DNA of 60,799 nt from Sulfurovum sp. (GTDB lineage Bacteria; Campylobacterota; Campylobacteria; Campylobacterales; Sulfurovaceae), in assembly GCA_030826885.1 (NCBI GenBank), contig JAUUDF010000025.1:1-60799 (forward strand), read 5' to 3'. Shown one piece after another: positions 36,497 through 45,070 of the stretch (position 1 is the first letter of the stretch; each line of letters opens with the position of its first letter). Below the pieces are notes generated by a model. It had not been told where the DNA came from. It worked only from the letters and a program-made list of their open reading frames with translations, and ran no database searches. Position numbers and translations under genes: made by a program.

Positions 36497-37867
36497 TTAG
36501 AGCCGTATCAGCTTGAGCGGATTGATGTGCTTGGAGTTTTTCGTTGCCTGAAAGACCAGTTTTCGGCGTACCTTTCCTATGACGTAGCCGCGGCGTATCT
36601 TCTTGCCTACACGTACCGTCGGTGCAATTTTCGAAAGGCCAGCATAGACCGTATGCATCTTGCCGCTGTGCGCGACAACAACCACTTTGCCCAGCATACT
36701 CGACTTTCCGGCAAACACCACTTTTCCGTTTAGAACATTCTTGACCTTTGCATCGGTTTTGGGTGCCTGCAGCGTTACCGACTCGTTAAAGATCTTGATT
36801 TTATATACCGGATCGACATAGGTACCGAATTTTTTTATCAGTTTCGCACCGGCGATAGGTGAGATGGTCTTTCCGCCACGGTATTTGTAAACCGCCTCTT
36901 TTTTGTAAGAAGAGTTGATATTGCGTACTTTCTGACTCTCTATGGCGATCTTTTTAGTCTCTTCTTCCGCCTCTTTTGCATCACGCTGCGCTTTTTTACG
37001 TGCTTCTTCCGTCTTCGCCCGTTTAAGTGCCTCCGCGGCTTTGCGTGCTTTCTCACGTGCTTTGGCTTTGGCTAGTCTGAGTTTGCGTTTACGCTCTTTC
37101 TCACGAAGCAGTGCCGCCTTGCGTGCTGCCGCACGTTTACGCGCCTCCTCCACCTCCTGCGCCCGAAGAATGTTCAGCTTGGCAAGCGTCGCCCGAAGCG
37201 CATTCTGTCTGTCAACAATCTTTTGCAGTTTGGCGGTATATTTCTCCTCATCTGCAGCAAGTCGCTTCAGCAGATTCTGCTTTTGTTTTTTCTTCTGTGC
37301 ATAGGAGTCACGGCGTTTGATAATACGTGCGAGCTGATTCTTTGTCCGGTTACGCTGATACTGCTTGTCCTCTTTCTTTTTCTTCAGCAGCGCAATCTCT
37401 TTTTTTAGACGAGCGAGCATCTTGGTATTTTGTGCTTTGTAGGCTTTGTAGACTTCCCGGTCAATAATGGACTGTCGAGTTGGCTCATGCGCTTTTTGCA
37501 TCGCAAAAAGTACCGAGAAACGATCGGAGAGAAGTGCAATGAACTGTTTGCGCTTTTTCTCAAGTTCGGCAGCAGTCTCCTGAAAGTCTTTCTGGGAGGT
37601 TGCAAGTTCCTGTTTCAGACGTACATAGGCTGCTTCTGTCTCATTTTTGTCTTTGGCAAGTGCCGCAAGCTTCTTGTCCAGATAGGCAATCTCCCTCTCT
37701 GTCATTTTAATATCTTTGGCAATCTTGTCGAGCCGTCTGCTGGCACGTTTCTGCTCTTTTTGCACTTTTGAGAGATGCTTCTTGGACGTACTGATCTTTT
37801 TGACCGTACTGCTGGCACCGAAAAGCAGAGAAACTGCCATAAAAACAAAGAGGACAAGCGCTCTCAC
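36497..37867 (-). CDS. envC: EnvC-like murein hydrolase activator (degenerate LytM)
   Basis: This 456-aa periplasmic protein has a signal peptide (residues 1-18), a very long coiled coil rich in Lys/Arg/Ala (about 20-320), and a C-terminal LytM (M23) fold. The zinc-binding residues are lost: where active enzymes have YAHL it reads YAGL, and HLHFE is replaced by KLVFQ. This is the hallmark of EnvC-type activators, which switch on amidases under FtsEX control. Its start overlaps the ftsX stop, so it is the last gene of trmB-ftsE-ftsX-envC. Confidence 0.9.
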   Translation of the reverse strand: MRALVLFVFMAVSLLFGASSTVKKISTSKKHLSKVQKEQKRASRRLDKIAKDIKMTEREIAYLDKKLAALAKDKNETEAAYVRLKQELATSQKDFQETAAELEKKRKQFIALLSDRFSVLFAMQKAHEPTRQSIIDREVYKAYKAQNTKMLARLKKEIALLKKKKEDKQYQRNRTKNQLARIIKRRDSYAQKKKQKQNLLKRLAADEEKYTAKLQKIVDRQNALRATLAKLNILRAQEVEEARKRAAARKAALLREKERKRKLRLAKAKAREKARKAAEALKRAKTEEARKKAQRDAKEAEEETKKIAIESQKVRNINSSYKKEAVYKYRGGKTISPIAGAKLIKKFGTYVDPVYKIKIFNESVTLQAPKTDAKVKNVLNGKVVFAGKSSMLGKVVVVAHSGKMHTVYAGLSKIAPTVRVGKKIRRGYVIGKVRRKLVFQATKNSKHINPLKLIRL

Positions 37868-38679
37868 TCACGCACTCCCTTGCTGCTGACAACAACTGTA
37901 TAGACCGCAACAATCACCAGTATCAGTGCTGCACCGAGCAAAATGGCCATATCGGTCGTTTTAAAAAGTGCTTCCTGCTTCTGTACCATCAGGTCGATTC
38001 CGCTCTGGGGTGCCCAGATATACTTGACATAGAAAAACACCCCGCTTGTCAGCAATGTCGCAATGAACGCATCAACAATAGCAATGCGAAACAGCACCCC
38101 CGAACGCAGCATAAGCGGTGCACCGAATATCTCCATTACCTGCATACGCTCTTTATGTGCATACTTCCATATCTCCATCTGCTTGATGACCAGCAGAAGA
38201 CTCACAATCCCCATAAACCCGATGAATACTTTCAGGAGAAACTTGATGAAGGAAAAGAGCCGGTAGGCAGAATTGTAACTGCTCCCGAACGTTTCCACAC
38301 GCTTAATGTTCAGGTCCTTCTCCAAATCACTTTTGATTTTTTCGAGTTCTCGGGTACCAAGGTAGCTGTCAAGTCCCACATTGTAGAAGTACGGCAGTGC
38401 GGCCAGTATTTCCTTCTTGCTCTCTTTGCTCACCCCTTTGGCAACTTCCGAGACAATATGCTCACGCTTGATCGTCTCCGCACTTGCAATGTGTCTATTG
38501 TGCTTTTTTAGCCGGGTAAGCGTGACCGGTTTTTTAGTAACGACAAGCATTGTGTAGCCCTCTTTGAGCCCTTTTTCATACGAATCGGTCATACGGTCGA
38601 AGACAAGGTAAAACTCGATACCCAGTAGTATGGCCATCAGCGGCAGCATGAACATCAGATGGTTTTTAATGAACTTCAT
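37864..38679 (-). CDS. ftsX: Cell division protein FtsX
   Basis: FtsX is the membrane part of the FtsEX complex, which couples ATP hydrolysis to activation of septal amidases through EnvC. The 271-aa protein has TM1 (MLPLMAILLGIEFYLVF), a periplasmic domain (about residues 35-150), and three TM segments at the C-terminus (FMGIVSLLLVI, VDAFIATLLTSGVFFYV, AILLGAALILVIVAVYTVVV). I start it at the ATG at 38679, inside the end of ftsE, because the longer frame to 38784 is antisense-like filler. Confidence 0.9.
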   Translation of the reverse strand: MKFIKNHLMFMLPLMAILLGIEFYLVFDRMTDSYEKGLKEGYTMLVVTKKPVTLTRLKKHNRHIASAETIKREHIVSEVAKGVSKESKKEILAALPYFYNVGLDSYLGTRELEKIKSDLEKDLNIKRVETFGSSYNSAYRLFSFIKFLLKVFIGFMGIVSLLLVIKQMEIWKYAHKERMQVMEIFGAPLMLRSGVLFRIAIVDAFIATLLTSGVFFYVKYIWAPQSGIDLMVQKQEALFKTTDMAILLGAALILVIVAVYTVVVSSKGVRE

Positions 38680-39340
38680 AGACACCCTTGCTTTCGATGA
38701 TAAAGTGACGATACGGCAGTGAGAAGATTGTCGGAATCTTGTGCGTAACGACAAGCACTGTCGTCTCAAGCTGCTGACAGGCATTTTCCATCAAATCCCA
38801 GATGACATTGGAGGAGTAGTCATCGAGGTTTCCGGTGGGTTCATCCGCCAAAATCACTACCGGATTTTTCGACAGTGCCCGCGCCACTCCGACACGCTGC
38901 TGCTCCCCGCCGCTTAGCTCCAACGGGTACTTGTCGGCATGTTCGGCAAGTTTGACATGCTTTAAGAGGCGATGCGCCTGTGTCTGCTGCACGTCCATAG
39001 AGTACCCTGCGATCATCAGCGGAAGTACGACATTCTTCGCAACTGTCCACTCGTTAATGAGCTTGTAGTCCTGAAAAATGATTCCAAGATGGGTACGCAG
39101 CTCCTGCAGTTTCCTGGGTTTGACATGCGCCAGATCGACACCGCCGATGACCAGATTGCCCGATTTTGGTTTGAGTTGCCCGTAAAGCGCTTTGAGCAGT
39201 GTGGACTTTCCCGAACCGCTCGGTCCGGTAATGAAGACAAAATCCCCTTTGCGTATGTCGAAACTGGCATTTTGTATGATCTCTTTACGTCCGCTGTCAT
39301 AGGCAAGGGTCAGGTTTTTTGCGCTAATTACATTCGACAT
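38666..39340 (-). CDS. ftsE: Cell division ATP-binding protein FtsE
   Basis: FtsE is the ATPase of FtsEX. The 224-aa ABC protein has Walker [10 protein letters not shown] (about residue 40), the signature LSGGEQQR, Walker [14 protein letters not shown], and the H-loop VVTHK. It overlaps the trmB 3' end by 17 bp and the ftsX start by 14 bp, so the cluster is tightly coupled. Confidence 0.96.
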   Translation of the reverse strand: MSNVISAKNLTLAYDSGRKEIIQNASFDIRKGDFVFITGPSGSGKSTLLKALYGQLKPKSGNLVIGGVDLAHVKPRKLQELRTHLGIIFQDYKLINEWTVAKNVVLPLMIAGYSMDVQQTQAHRLLKHVKLAEHADKYPLELSGGEQQRVGVARALSKNPVVILADEPTGNLDDYSSNVIWDLMENACQQLETTVLVVTHKIPTIFSLPYRHFIIESKGVYEVH

Positions 39341-40505
39341 CGCTGAGCAACTCCATTAGTTTTTTGTGGGCTTTATGGTTGACACGGGTTTTGACCGGAG
39401 GCGAGGCAAAGTATCGTCCTCCCTCTTCTGTAAGTAAAACATACTTGTGTTCTGGCCTGTCAAAACTGCCGAACGAACACTTCACAAGCAAAGTATCCTC
39501 CCCGGCCTTGTAGAGGCGTTCGATGTGCACAAAGTAATCTTCTTCGACCAGTGCTTTTTGAGGCAGCTTCTCTTCTATCCCTTTTCTATATTTTACAATA
39601 TTAAAGTTAAACTCACCCACCTCTTCTCTCTCATCCGAGGTTTCGAGCGCGCTCACATAGACATCGTAAATATCCTTTTCCATCCGTTTCCAGCGCGCCT
39701 CGTACTTACTGGTTACTTCCAGGTCGGCATTCTTGCGTACCTGTACTTCGGTCTTGGATACTGCAAAAAAAGTTTCCAGTGCATAGGAAAAGTAGTTGTC
39801 GCTGTCGGTGCGCAGCTCCAGTATACCCCCTTTGCGCAGCACACGCATCGACTCTTCCAAAAATTGCCCGCTTATGACCCTTCTGTGCGGTTTTTTATCC
39901 CACGGTACAGGAAAGTGCACATAAATACGTTCAAGCAGGTTTGAGGGCAGCATTTCCAGGAAAAGCCGTGCATCATAGTTGACCACCCAAATATTCTCCA
40001 GCGCCTGAAGCTCTATCTGTTTGAGGACCTGCTGCGCGGAAGGTGTATGGATTTCCAGTCCGATGTAAAGCGTGTCGGGATGTTTGTTCGCCTGATAAAG
40101 CAGATGCCTTCCCGAGCCAAACCCTACCTCAACGCAGACTTTCTCAAGCGGAAACTCCATCTGTTCAAAATCTTCAATGCGTTTTTCATAGCGTGAGGCG
40201 TATCGGCTCTCTTTGTGCTGCGCGATGTTCGACATTACTATCTCAAGATCCAACTCACTAGCTACTTTTGCAAGCGCCTCTTTCAACAGATTGACCTTCA
40301 ACGGACGTGTCACCTTGTCATACTTGATGAGTACATGGTCGTCAAAATATTTTGCCTGCAGCAGAAACTCTTTTCCCTCAAGCATCACACCCCATAACTC
40401 ATCTCCGCGATTTTGCGCTGTGGCACGAAATGTCAGTATGTCACTTTCTGGAATTTTCTGTTCCAATATGGCGGTATCGAACCGTTTCACTTTTATATGC
40501 GGCAT
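39324..40505 (-). CDS. trmB: tRNA (guanine-N7-)-methyltransferase
   Basis: TrmB makes m7G46 in tRNA. This 393-aa protein has an N-terminal domain of about 115 residues, then the SAM-binding motif VEVGFGSGRHLLYQA and the family block VHFPVPWDKKPHRRVI, and a C-terminal extension of about 120 residues. The long three-part form is typical of Campylobacterota; other bacteria have about 220 residues. It leads the ftsE-ftsX-envC cluster. Confidence 0.93.
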   Translation of the reverse strand: MPHIKVKRFDTAILEQKIPESDILTFRATAQNRGDELWGVMLEGKEFLLQAKYFDDHVLIKYDKVTRPLKVNLLKEALAKVASELDLEIVMSNIAQHKESRYASRYEKRIEDFEQMEFPLEKVCVEVGFGSGRHLLYQANKHPDTLYIGLEIHTPSAQQVLKQIELQALENIWVVNYDARLFLEMLPSNLLERIYVHFPVPWDKKPHRRVISGQFLEESMRVLRKGGILELRTDSDNYFSYALETFFAVSKTEVQVRKNADLEVTSKYEARWKRMEKDIYDVYVSALETSDEREEVGEFNFNIVKYRKGIEEKLPQKALVEEDYFVHIERLYKAGEDTLLVKCSFGSFDRPEHKYVLLTEEGGRYFASPPVKTRVNHKAHKKLMELLSDVECN

Positions 40506-40579
40506 GGCTTCCTGCTTTTAAATTAGGGATATATAATATCTTGAAAGTATATGCAAATCCTCACATACACCCTGCGTAC

Positions 40580-41530
40580 CTACTGCGAAAACCGCTCTTT
40601 CAAACGTGAAGGCTCCAACACCTTATCTACGCTTTGCGCATCGAAATATTTGGCAATGTACCCCTGCATATCATCAAAAAGCGGGGCAAGAAACTCCATC
40701 TTTTCGCCGCTTTTGGGGTGCATGAGGTAGAGCAGATAGGCATGCAGATAAACTCGGGGGATTTTATCTCGTTTGCTCTTAAATCCGTATAAATCATCTC
40801 CCAGAATATGCCGTCCCAGCGAACCCAGGTGTACCCGAATCTGGTGGGTGCGGCCGGTAAAGAGTTTTGCGGCGATCAGTTCAGTCTCATGCGGTGTCGC
40901 AAGCAGCTTTTTAAACGCAGTTTTCGCCTCTTTGCCATGTGGTACGACATCCATCTTCAAACGGTTGTTGGTGTTGCGTCCAATAGGCTTGTCCACCACG
41001 ACATCCTCTTTTAGCGGATGGTCGATGAGTGCGAGATAGTAGCGCCCCATACTTTTGTCCTGCAACTGTATAGAGAGTTTTTCATGCGCTTCATTGGTTT
41101 TGGCAACCACCAAAGCACCGGTTGTCTCCTTGTCAATGCGGTGTACAATGCCGTGTCTCTCTTCTCCTGATATTGTCGAAAGCGAAATCCCCCGCTGCAT
41201 CAGCCAGTCCACCAGCGTAGGCTCTTTCACCGAAGGAGCAGGATGCACCACCAGCCCGCTTGGCTTGTTGACCACCATCAGGTACTCGTCTTCGTAGAGT
41301 ACCTCCACATCAAAATCGACCTCTACAGGTTCCCGTTTCTCAGCCTCTTTGAACGCATAGGCTATCTCGTCACCTTCAGCTACCTTGAAACTTGGCTTGG
41401 TTACCGTCTTCCCATTCACAGAGACCAGCCCATCCTTAATGAGTTTTTCTATCTGGTTTCTACTGACCTCGAGCTCCTGTGCCAATACTTTGTCGATTCG
41501 CCCTGCTGTTTTAACATTAAAACGATTCAT
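40580..41530 (-). CDS. RluD-type 23S rRNA/tRNA pseudouridine synthase
   Basis: This 316-aa enzyme isomerises uridine to pseudouridine. An N-terminal S4 domain (residues 13-60, VLAQELEVSRNQIEKLIKDG) precedes the catalytic domain with GIVHRIDKETTGALVVAKT; the Asp in HRIDxxTTG is the catalytic residue. FTGRTHQIRVHLGSLG is also conserved. The exact target (RluD- or RluC-like) is not determined. It ends before a pair of palindromic repeats. Confidence 0.92.
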   Translation of the reverse strand: MNRFNVKTAGRIDKVLAQELEVSRNQIEKLIKDGLVSVNGKTVTKPSFKVAEGDEIAYAFKEAEKREPVEVDFDVEVLYEDEYLMVVNKPSGLVVHPAPSVKEPTLVDWLMQRGISLSTISGEERHGIVHRIDKETTGALVVAKTNEAHEKLSIQLQDKSMGRYYLALIDHPLKEDVVVDKPIGRNTNNRLKMDVVPHGKEAKTAFKKLLATPHETELIAAKLFTGRTHQIRVHLGSLGRHILGDDLYGFKSKRDKIPRVYLHAYLLYLMHPKSGEKMEFLAPLFDDMQGYIAKYFDAQSVDKVLEPSRLKERFSQ

Positions 41531-41553
41531 TCATCCACTCCTCAATATCCACA

Positions 41554-41652
41554 CGTAGGGTGCGTAAACACGCACCACATAATAAAATTTGCATATAAAA
41601 ACATTCTTGCCAAAAAGCGTAACAAAGGAGGTGCGTGTTTACGCACCCTACG
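41554..41652. repeat. Inverted pair of palindromic repeats (REPIN-like), copies 5 and 6
   Basis: Copy 5 (41554-41576, CGTAGGGTGCGT-aaac-ACGCACC) and copy 6 (41630-41652) are exact reverse complements over all 23 bases, separated by 53 bp. Together they form a 99-bp structure like the REPIN units mobilised by RAYT transposases. It lies between the rluD-like and ttcA-like genes. No transposase gene is in the window. Confidence 0.85.
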
Positions 41653-41654
41653 CG

Positions 41655-42413
41655 TTATATATCATCTCTGTCCCACCGATTGGGGTCGAGGAAGGTATCA
41701 TCATGAATATGTTTGAAGCTGGCTTTAAGCATTTTAAAGAGTTCACGGTTCTCTTTTTCCATACCGGAAAGCCACTCTTTTGTCGACGCTCTGGCATGGG
41801 GCATTTTGACATTTTTAAGCATTGCAGGACATGCTTCATCACCGATGACCTGCAGGTTGTTCTCTGTAGCAAAATCACGCAGCTGGCGTTCGCGTACCTG
41901 AATGAGCGGACGAATGAGATGGAAGCCTTTGGAGGTTTTGTAGATGGGTGCGAGCGTACGCAGTGAACCGTTGTAGAACATGTTCATAAAAAAACTCTCG
42001 ACCATATCGTCAAAGTGGTGTCCGAGTGCCACTTTGGTAAACCCGCCCTCCTGTGCAAAGCTGTAGAGTGCTCCGCGGCGCATACGGGAAAAATAGGAGC
42101 AGAAAGAGGAGTTTTCACGGATGGTTTCATTCGAGATGTCATAAATGTTGGTATCGTAGACCGTATGTTTGATGCCGTACTCCCTGCAGTGGGCGACAAG
42201 GTAGTCATAGTGCTCATCGGGCATACCGTACCTGACGGTACATGCTTCAAACTCAAAACGAAACGGTGCGTGTGCCTGTATGTGTTTGAGCGCATGTACC
42301 AGTGCGAGCGAATCCTTCCCCCCACTAAGTCCCACAAGTACTTTGTCACCCTCACCGATAAGCCTGAACTCTACATTGGTCTTGCCAATGACTTTCAAAA
42401 GCTTTTTGCTCAT
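41655..42413 (-). CDS. TtcA-like tRNA 2-thiocytidine synthetase family protein
   Basis: This protein of about 252 aa has the PP-loop ATP pyrophosphatase motif VGLSGGKDSLAL. TtcA normally has a [4Fe-4S] site with a CSLC-type pair before the RRG box; here the first Cys is kept (SSFCSYFSRMRRGALY) but the second position is Phe, while the third (GDEACPAML) is present. LGHHFDDMVESFFMNMF and IRPLIQVRERQLRDFA match the family. It may act on another tRNA position or bind a different cluster. I use the ATG at 42413; a TTG at 42455 is possible. Confidence 0.85.
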   Translation of the reverse strand: MSKKLLKVIGKTNVEFRLIGEGDKVLVGLSGGKDSLALVHALKHIQAHAPFRFEFEACTVRYGMPDEHYDYLVAHCREYGIKHTVYDTNIYDISNETIRENSSFCSYFSRMRRGALYSFAQEGGFTKVALGHHFDDMVESFFMNMFYNGSLRTLAPIYKTSKGFHLIRPLIQVRERQLRDFATENNLQVIGDEACPAMLKNVKMPHARASTKEWLSGMEKENRELFKMLKASFKHIHDDTFLDPNRWDRDDI

Positions 42414-42469
42414 CGGGATGCTTTTGTTTTTTTCTCTTCTGTTCGTCTCTTCCAATTTTTCTCTTTTTT

Positions 42470-42529
42470 GGTGCGTGGCTACGCACTCTACGTTTTTATA
42501 TCAATATGTAGGGCACGTAGTCACGCACC
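42470..42529. repeat. Inverted pair of palindromic repeats, copies 7 and 8
   Basis: Copy 7 (42470-42492, GGTGCGT-ggct-ACGCAC-tctacg) and copy 8 (42507-42529, TGTAGGGCACGT-...-ACGCACC) face each other with a 14-bp gap. They are slightly diverged. With copies 5 and 6 they bracket the ttcA-like gene on both sides. Confidence 0.8.
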
Positions 42530-42540
42530 ACAAAGATCAT

Positions 42541-43233
42541 TTACTTACGGACCTTTTCCACCATTGCAAGGATGAAATCTGCCGATATTTTTGCAGAACT
42601 TTCCAAAAATGCATCGAAGTCAAATCCTGCATCCATGTCTGCCGCATCGGAGATGGCACGCAAAATGAAAAAGGGCGTGTTAAAGGCGTTGCAGACCACG
42701 GCTACCGCTGCGCCTTCCATCTCCAGCGCATGCGCATTGAAAGTATCACCAATCCAGTTTTTTCTATCGGCATTGGCAATGAACTGATCGCCTGTGGCAA
42801 TAACACCTTCTTTGAGCACAATGCCTTTGTCAGCGGCAATCTCTTTGGCTATTGTACGCAGCTTCACATCGGTCGGGATGCACACCTCTCCTTCCGGTAC
42901 ATACCCAAACGGGTGTCCGAAAGCTGTAATGTCCAAATCATGCTGACAGAGTCCGTCGGCAATGACCAGATCGCCGATTTCCAGATCGTCTGCTATGGCA
43001 CCTGCGACACCGCTAAAAAGCAATACGTCACACCCGAACCTCTCCAGAAGTATCGTAGCCGTCAGCGTTGCAAAAACCTTGCCTATTTTGGAGTAGGCGA
43101 CAACCACCTCCTGTCCCTTGTAGCTACCTTCGTAGTATTTATTCTGGGCATAAACTGTCGTTGTGACGTTATCAAGCTGTGCAATAAGTGGCTCTATCTC
43201 TTCGGGCATGGCACCCATAATGGCTATTTTCAT
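42541..43233 (-). CDS. mtnN: 5'-methylthioadenosine/S-adenosylhomocysteine nucleosidase
   Basis: MtnN (Pfs) splits methylthioadenosine and S-adenosylhomocysteine, recycling methionine and sulfur; in some Campylobacterota it also acts in the futalosine menaquinone pathway. The 230-aa protein starts KIAIMGAMPEEIEPL and has LFSGVAGAIADDLEIGDLVI, ALEMEGAAVAVVC and LRAISDAAD. Length is normal. It is 3 bp after the fabD stop. Confidence 0.95.
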   Translation of the reverse strand: MKIAIMGAMPEEIEPLIAQLDNVTTTVYAQNKYYEGSYKGQEVVVAYSKIGKVFATLTATILLERFGCDVLLFSGVAGAIADDLEIGDLVIADGLCQHDLDITAFGHPFGYVPEGEVCIPTDVKLRTIAKEIAADKGIVLKEGVIATGDQFIANADRKNWIGDTFNAHALEMEGAAVAVVCNAFNTPFFILRAISDAADMDAGFDFDAFLESSAKISADFILAMVEKVRK

Positions 43234-43236
43234 CGC

Positions 43237-44178
43237 TTATCCTAACTTGCTTATCTCTTCAATGGTATTTGCCAGAGACTGCATGTCGGAAACAACAAAG
43301 TGCGGCTTTTTAGTCGCACGGCGGTTGAGCCCCTTGAGCACGCCGCCATGACCAAATTCTACATAACAGTCGACTTCATCATCAAACTTTGCAATGGACT
43401 GTTTATAAAGTACCGGAGAGACCAGCTGTTTGGGCAGCAGTTCCAAAGCTTCGGCTTTGGAACTGTACTTTTCAGCTGTAACATTCGAAACAACAGGCGC
43501 AGTGAACTCGTCACGCAGTACCGTTTCAAGCTTTTCTACCAGCGGTGCAGTTGCACTCTCGAGCAGCGGGCAGTGGGAGGCAACAGACATATTCAGCAGC
43601 ATAGCACGTCTTGCTTTAGCCTCTTTTAAAATAGGCTCCAGTTCCTGCAGGTCGCCTTTGATACCGGCAATGACAATCTGCCCCTCTGCATTGTAGTTTA
43701 CCGGCCACACCTGCTTGCCTGCGGCTCTCTGCTCCTCACATATCTTTTCAACCGTCTCATCATCGAGTCCCAGAGAGACCAGCATCCCCACATCCTCTCC
43801 TTCACACGCCTGTGCCATCAGTTTTCCCCGCAAATTGACCAATTCGACCGCATCGATCGTATCGAGAGCACCCACAGCTGTCAATGCCGAAAATTCACCA
43901 AGAGAGTGTCCCAGTGCATAGACCGGTTTAATAGGCATCTCATTCCCAAAAAGTCTGTGGGCAATAGCTGAAACCAGCAAAATCGCCGGTTGTGTGAACT
44001 CTGTCTTTTCAAGCTGGTCATTCTCGCTGAAAAGCAGTGCTTTAAAATCAATACCCGTACGCTCGCTTGCTGCCTCTACCATCTCTTTGGCAATATCGGA
44101 GCTGTTGTAAAAATCTTCTCCCATACCTACAGCCTGAGACCCCTGTCCCGGAAATAAAAATGCACATTTGATCGACAT
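43237..44178 (-). CDS. fabD: Malonyl-CoA-ACP transacylase
   Basis: FabD loads malonate onto acyl carrier protein for fatty acid synthesis. The 313-aa protein shows FLFPGQGSQAVGMG near the start, the nucleophile elbow ALGHSLGEFSAL, and SVASHCPLLESA with the catalytic His. I start at the ATG at 44178 (MSIKCAFLF), which has GAGAGG upstream; the open frame to 44334 adds 52 residues unlike FabD. It is followed by mtnN. Confidence 0.96.
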   Translation of the reverse strand: MSIKCAFLFPGQGSQAVGMGEDFYNSSDIAKEMVEAASERTGIDFKALLFSENDQLEKTEFTQPAILLVSAIAHRLFGNEMPIKPVYALGHSLGEFSALTAVGALDTIDAVELVNLRGKLMAQACEGEDVGMLVSLGLDDETVEKICEEQRAAGKQVWPVNYNAEGQIVIAGIKGDLQELEPILKEAKARRAMLLNMSVASHCPLLESATAPLVEKLETVLRDEFTAPVVSNVTAEKYSSKAEALELLPKQLVSPVLYKQSIAKFDDEVDCYVEFGHGGVLKGLNRRATKKPHFVVSDMQSLANTIEEISKLG

Positions 44179-44325
44179 ATGTCTCTCCTCTCTTTCAAAA
44201 TAGTGAGGGTATTTTACCATTTTAAATCCAAAATCTACCCAAGTCGGAAAATCTGTTGCTACACACAGACTCCACATATACATTTTATGATTTATCATAC
44301 AAGTAAACAACAATAAGGAGCTAAA

Positions 44326-44499
44326 ATGGCACAAAAATATATCTGTACCGTGTGTGAATATATTTACGACCCTGATATCGGAGATCCTGACAACGGCATA
44401 CCGGCAGGAACCCCCTTCGAAGACCTGCCTGATGATTGGGAGTGCCCAGATTGCGGCGTAAAAAAAGAAAATTTCGAACCCTATATTGAAGAAGACTGA
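44326..44499 (+). CDS. Rubredoxin
   Basis: This 57-aa iron protein carries two CxxC pairs ([12 protein letters not shown] and [13 protein letters not shown]) that bind one iron, and the [20 protein letters not shown] loop typical of rubredoxin. It transfers single electrons, often to oxygen- or peroxide-reducing enzymes. The ATG has AAGGAG upstream. It is convergent with the Mrr-like gene and diverges from fabD. It is easily missed because of its size. Confidence 0.97.
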   Translation: MAQKYICTVCEYIYDPDIGDPDNGIPAGTPFEDLPDDWECPDCGVKKENFEPYIEED

Positions 44500-44509
44500 A
44501 AACAGTTCA

Positions 44510-45001
44510 TCACACTGTTTTTCGGATCATCTTCACCAGTGACACTCCGTCAATAAGTGTCATATTTTTCTCTTCCACAAACCGTTCACACTCTTTGGTG
44601 AACCCGCTTGTGGTGATTACATATGCATGATCGACACCATACTCATACATCAATCCGTACATCTCGCGTATTACCTTTACCGTTACTTTTGCATCTTCAT
44701 ATTTTTTACACTGCACAATAGCATGTATGCGGCGTTTTTGCATCCACAGGTCAACCCCGCCGTCTGCGCCTCGCTGTTCGTTGCCTTTCACTTTCCATCC
44801 CTGCTCTCTAAACAGAAGCAGGCAAAGGTTCTCAAACTCCACCCAGGAGAGTTTTTTCAGCTTTTTAACCGATTGGTAACGACGCAAATAGCGTTTCGGT
44901 TTCGAACGCAGCAGCACACGCAACCCATGAAAAAGAAAAAGGGAGCAAAACAGTATCAGGATACCGGCAGAATAGATCTGTATATCACTATAGGATTTCA
45001 T
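44510..45001 (-). CDS. Membrane-anchored Mrr-type restriction endonuclease-like protein
   Basis: This 163-aa protein has one N-terminal membrane segment (YSAGILILFCSLFLFHGL) and a C-terminal Mrr_cat PD-(D/E)xK nuclease-like domain: WVEFENLCLLLFREQGWKV, GADGGVDLWM, HAIVQCKKY and VITTSGFTKECERF. The D...QxK pattern suggests an intact active site. Such membrane Mrr-like proteins are common but of unknown function, perhaps DNA degradation or uptake quality control. Confidence 0.82.
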   Translation of the reverse strand: MKSYSDIQIYSAGILILFCSLFLFHGLRVLLRSKPKRYLRRYQSVKKLKKLSWVEFENLCLLLFREQGWKVKGNEQRGADGGVDLWMQKRRIHAIVQCKKYEDAKVTVKVIREMYGLMYEYGVDHAYVITTSGFTKECERFVEEKNMTLIDGVSLVKMIRKTV

Positions 45002-45070
45002 AAATGTAATATAGGCTCTTTAGCCAAACGATAGCAAAAGCATGTCATATTGGCATCTTTTGCCTTCTGG

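Noticed and set aside
36942-37304. Plus-strand open frame of 120 codons inside the envC-like gene
   Set aside because: It is the antisense of a Lys/Ala-rich coiled coil, which yields a long Ser/Ala/Phe-rich frame with no start signal.
44284-44298. ATGATTTATCAT near-palindrome in the fabD-rubredoxin gap as a Fur box
   Set aside because: It contains the likely -10 hexamer TATGAT/TATCAT and is too short and imperfect to claim a regulator site.
44510-45001. Mrr-like gene as part of a restriction or defence system
   Set aside because: There is no methyltransferase, second nuclease or other defence gene nearby, and the protein has a membrane anchor, which argues for a housekeeping role.
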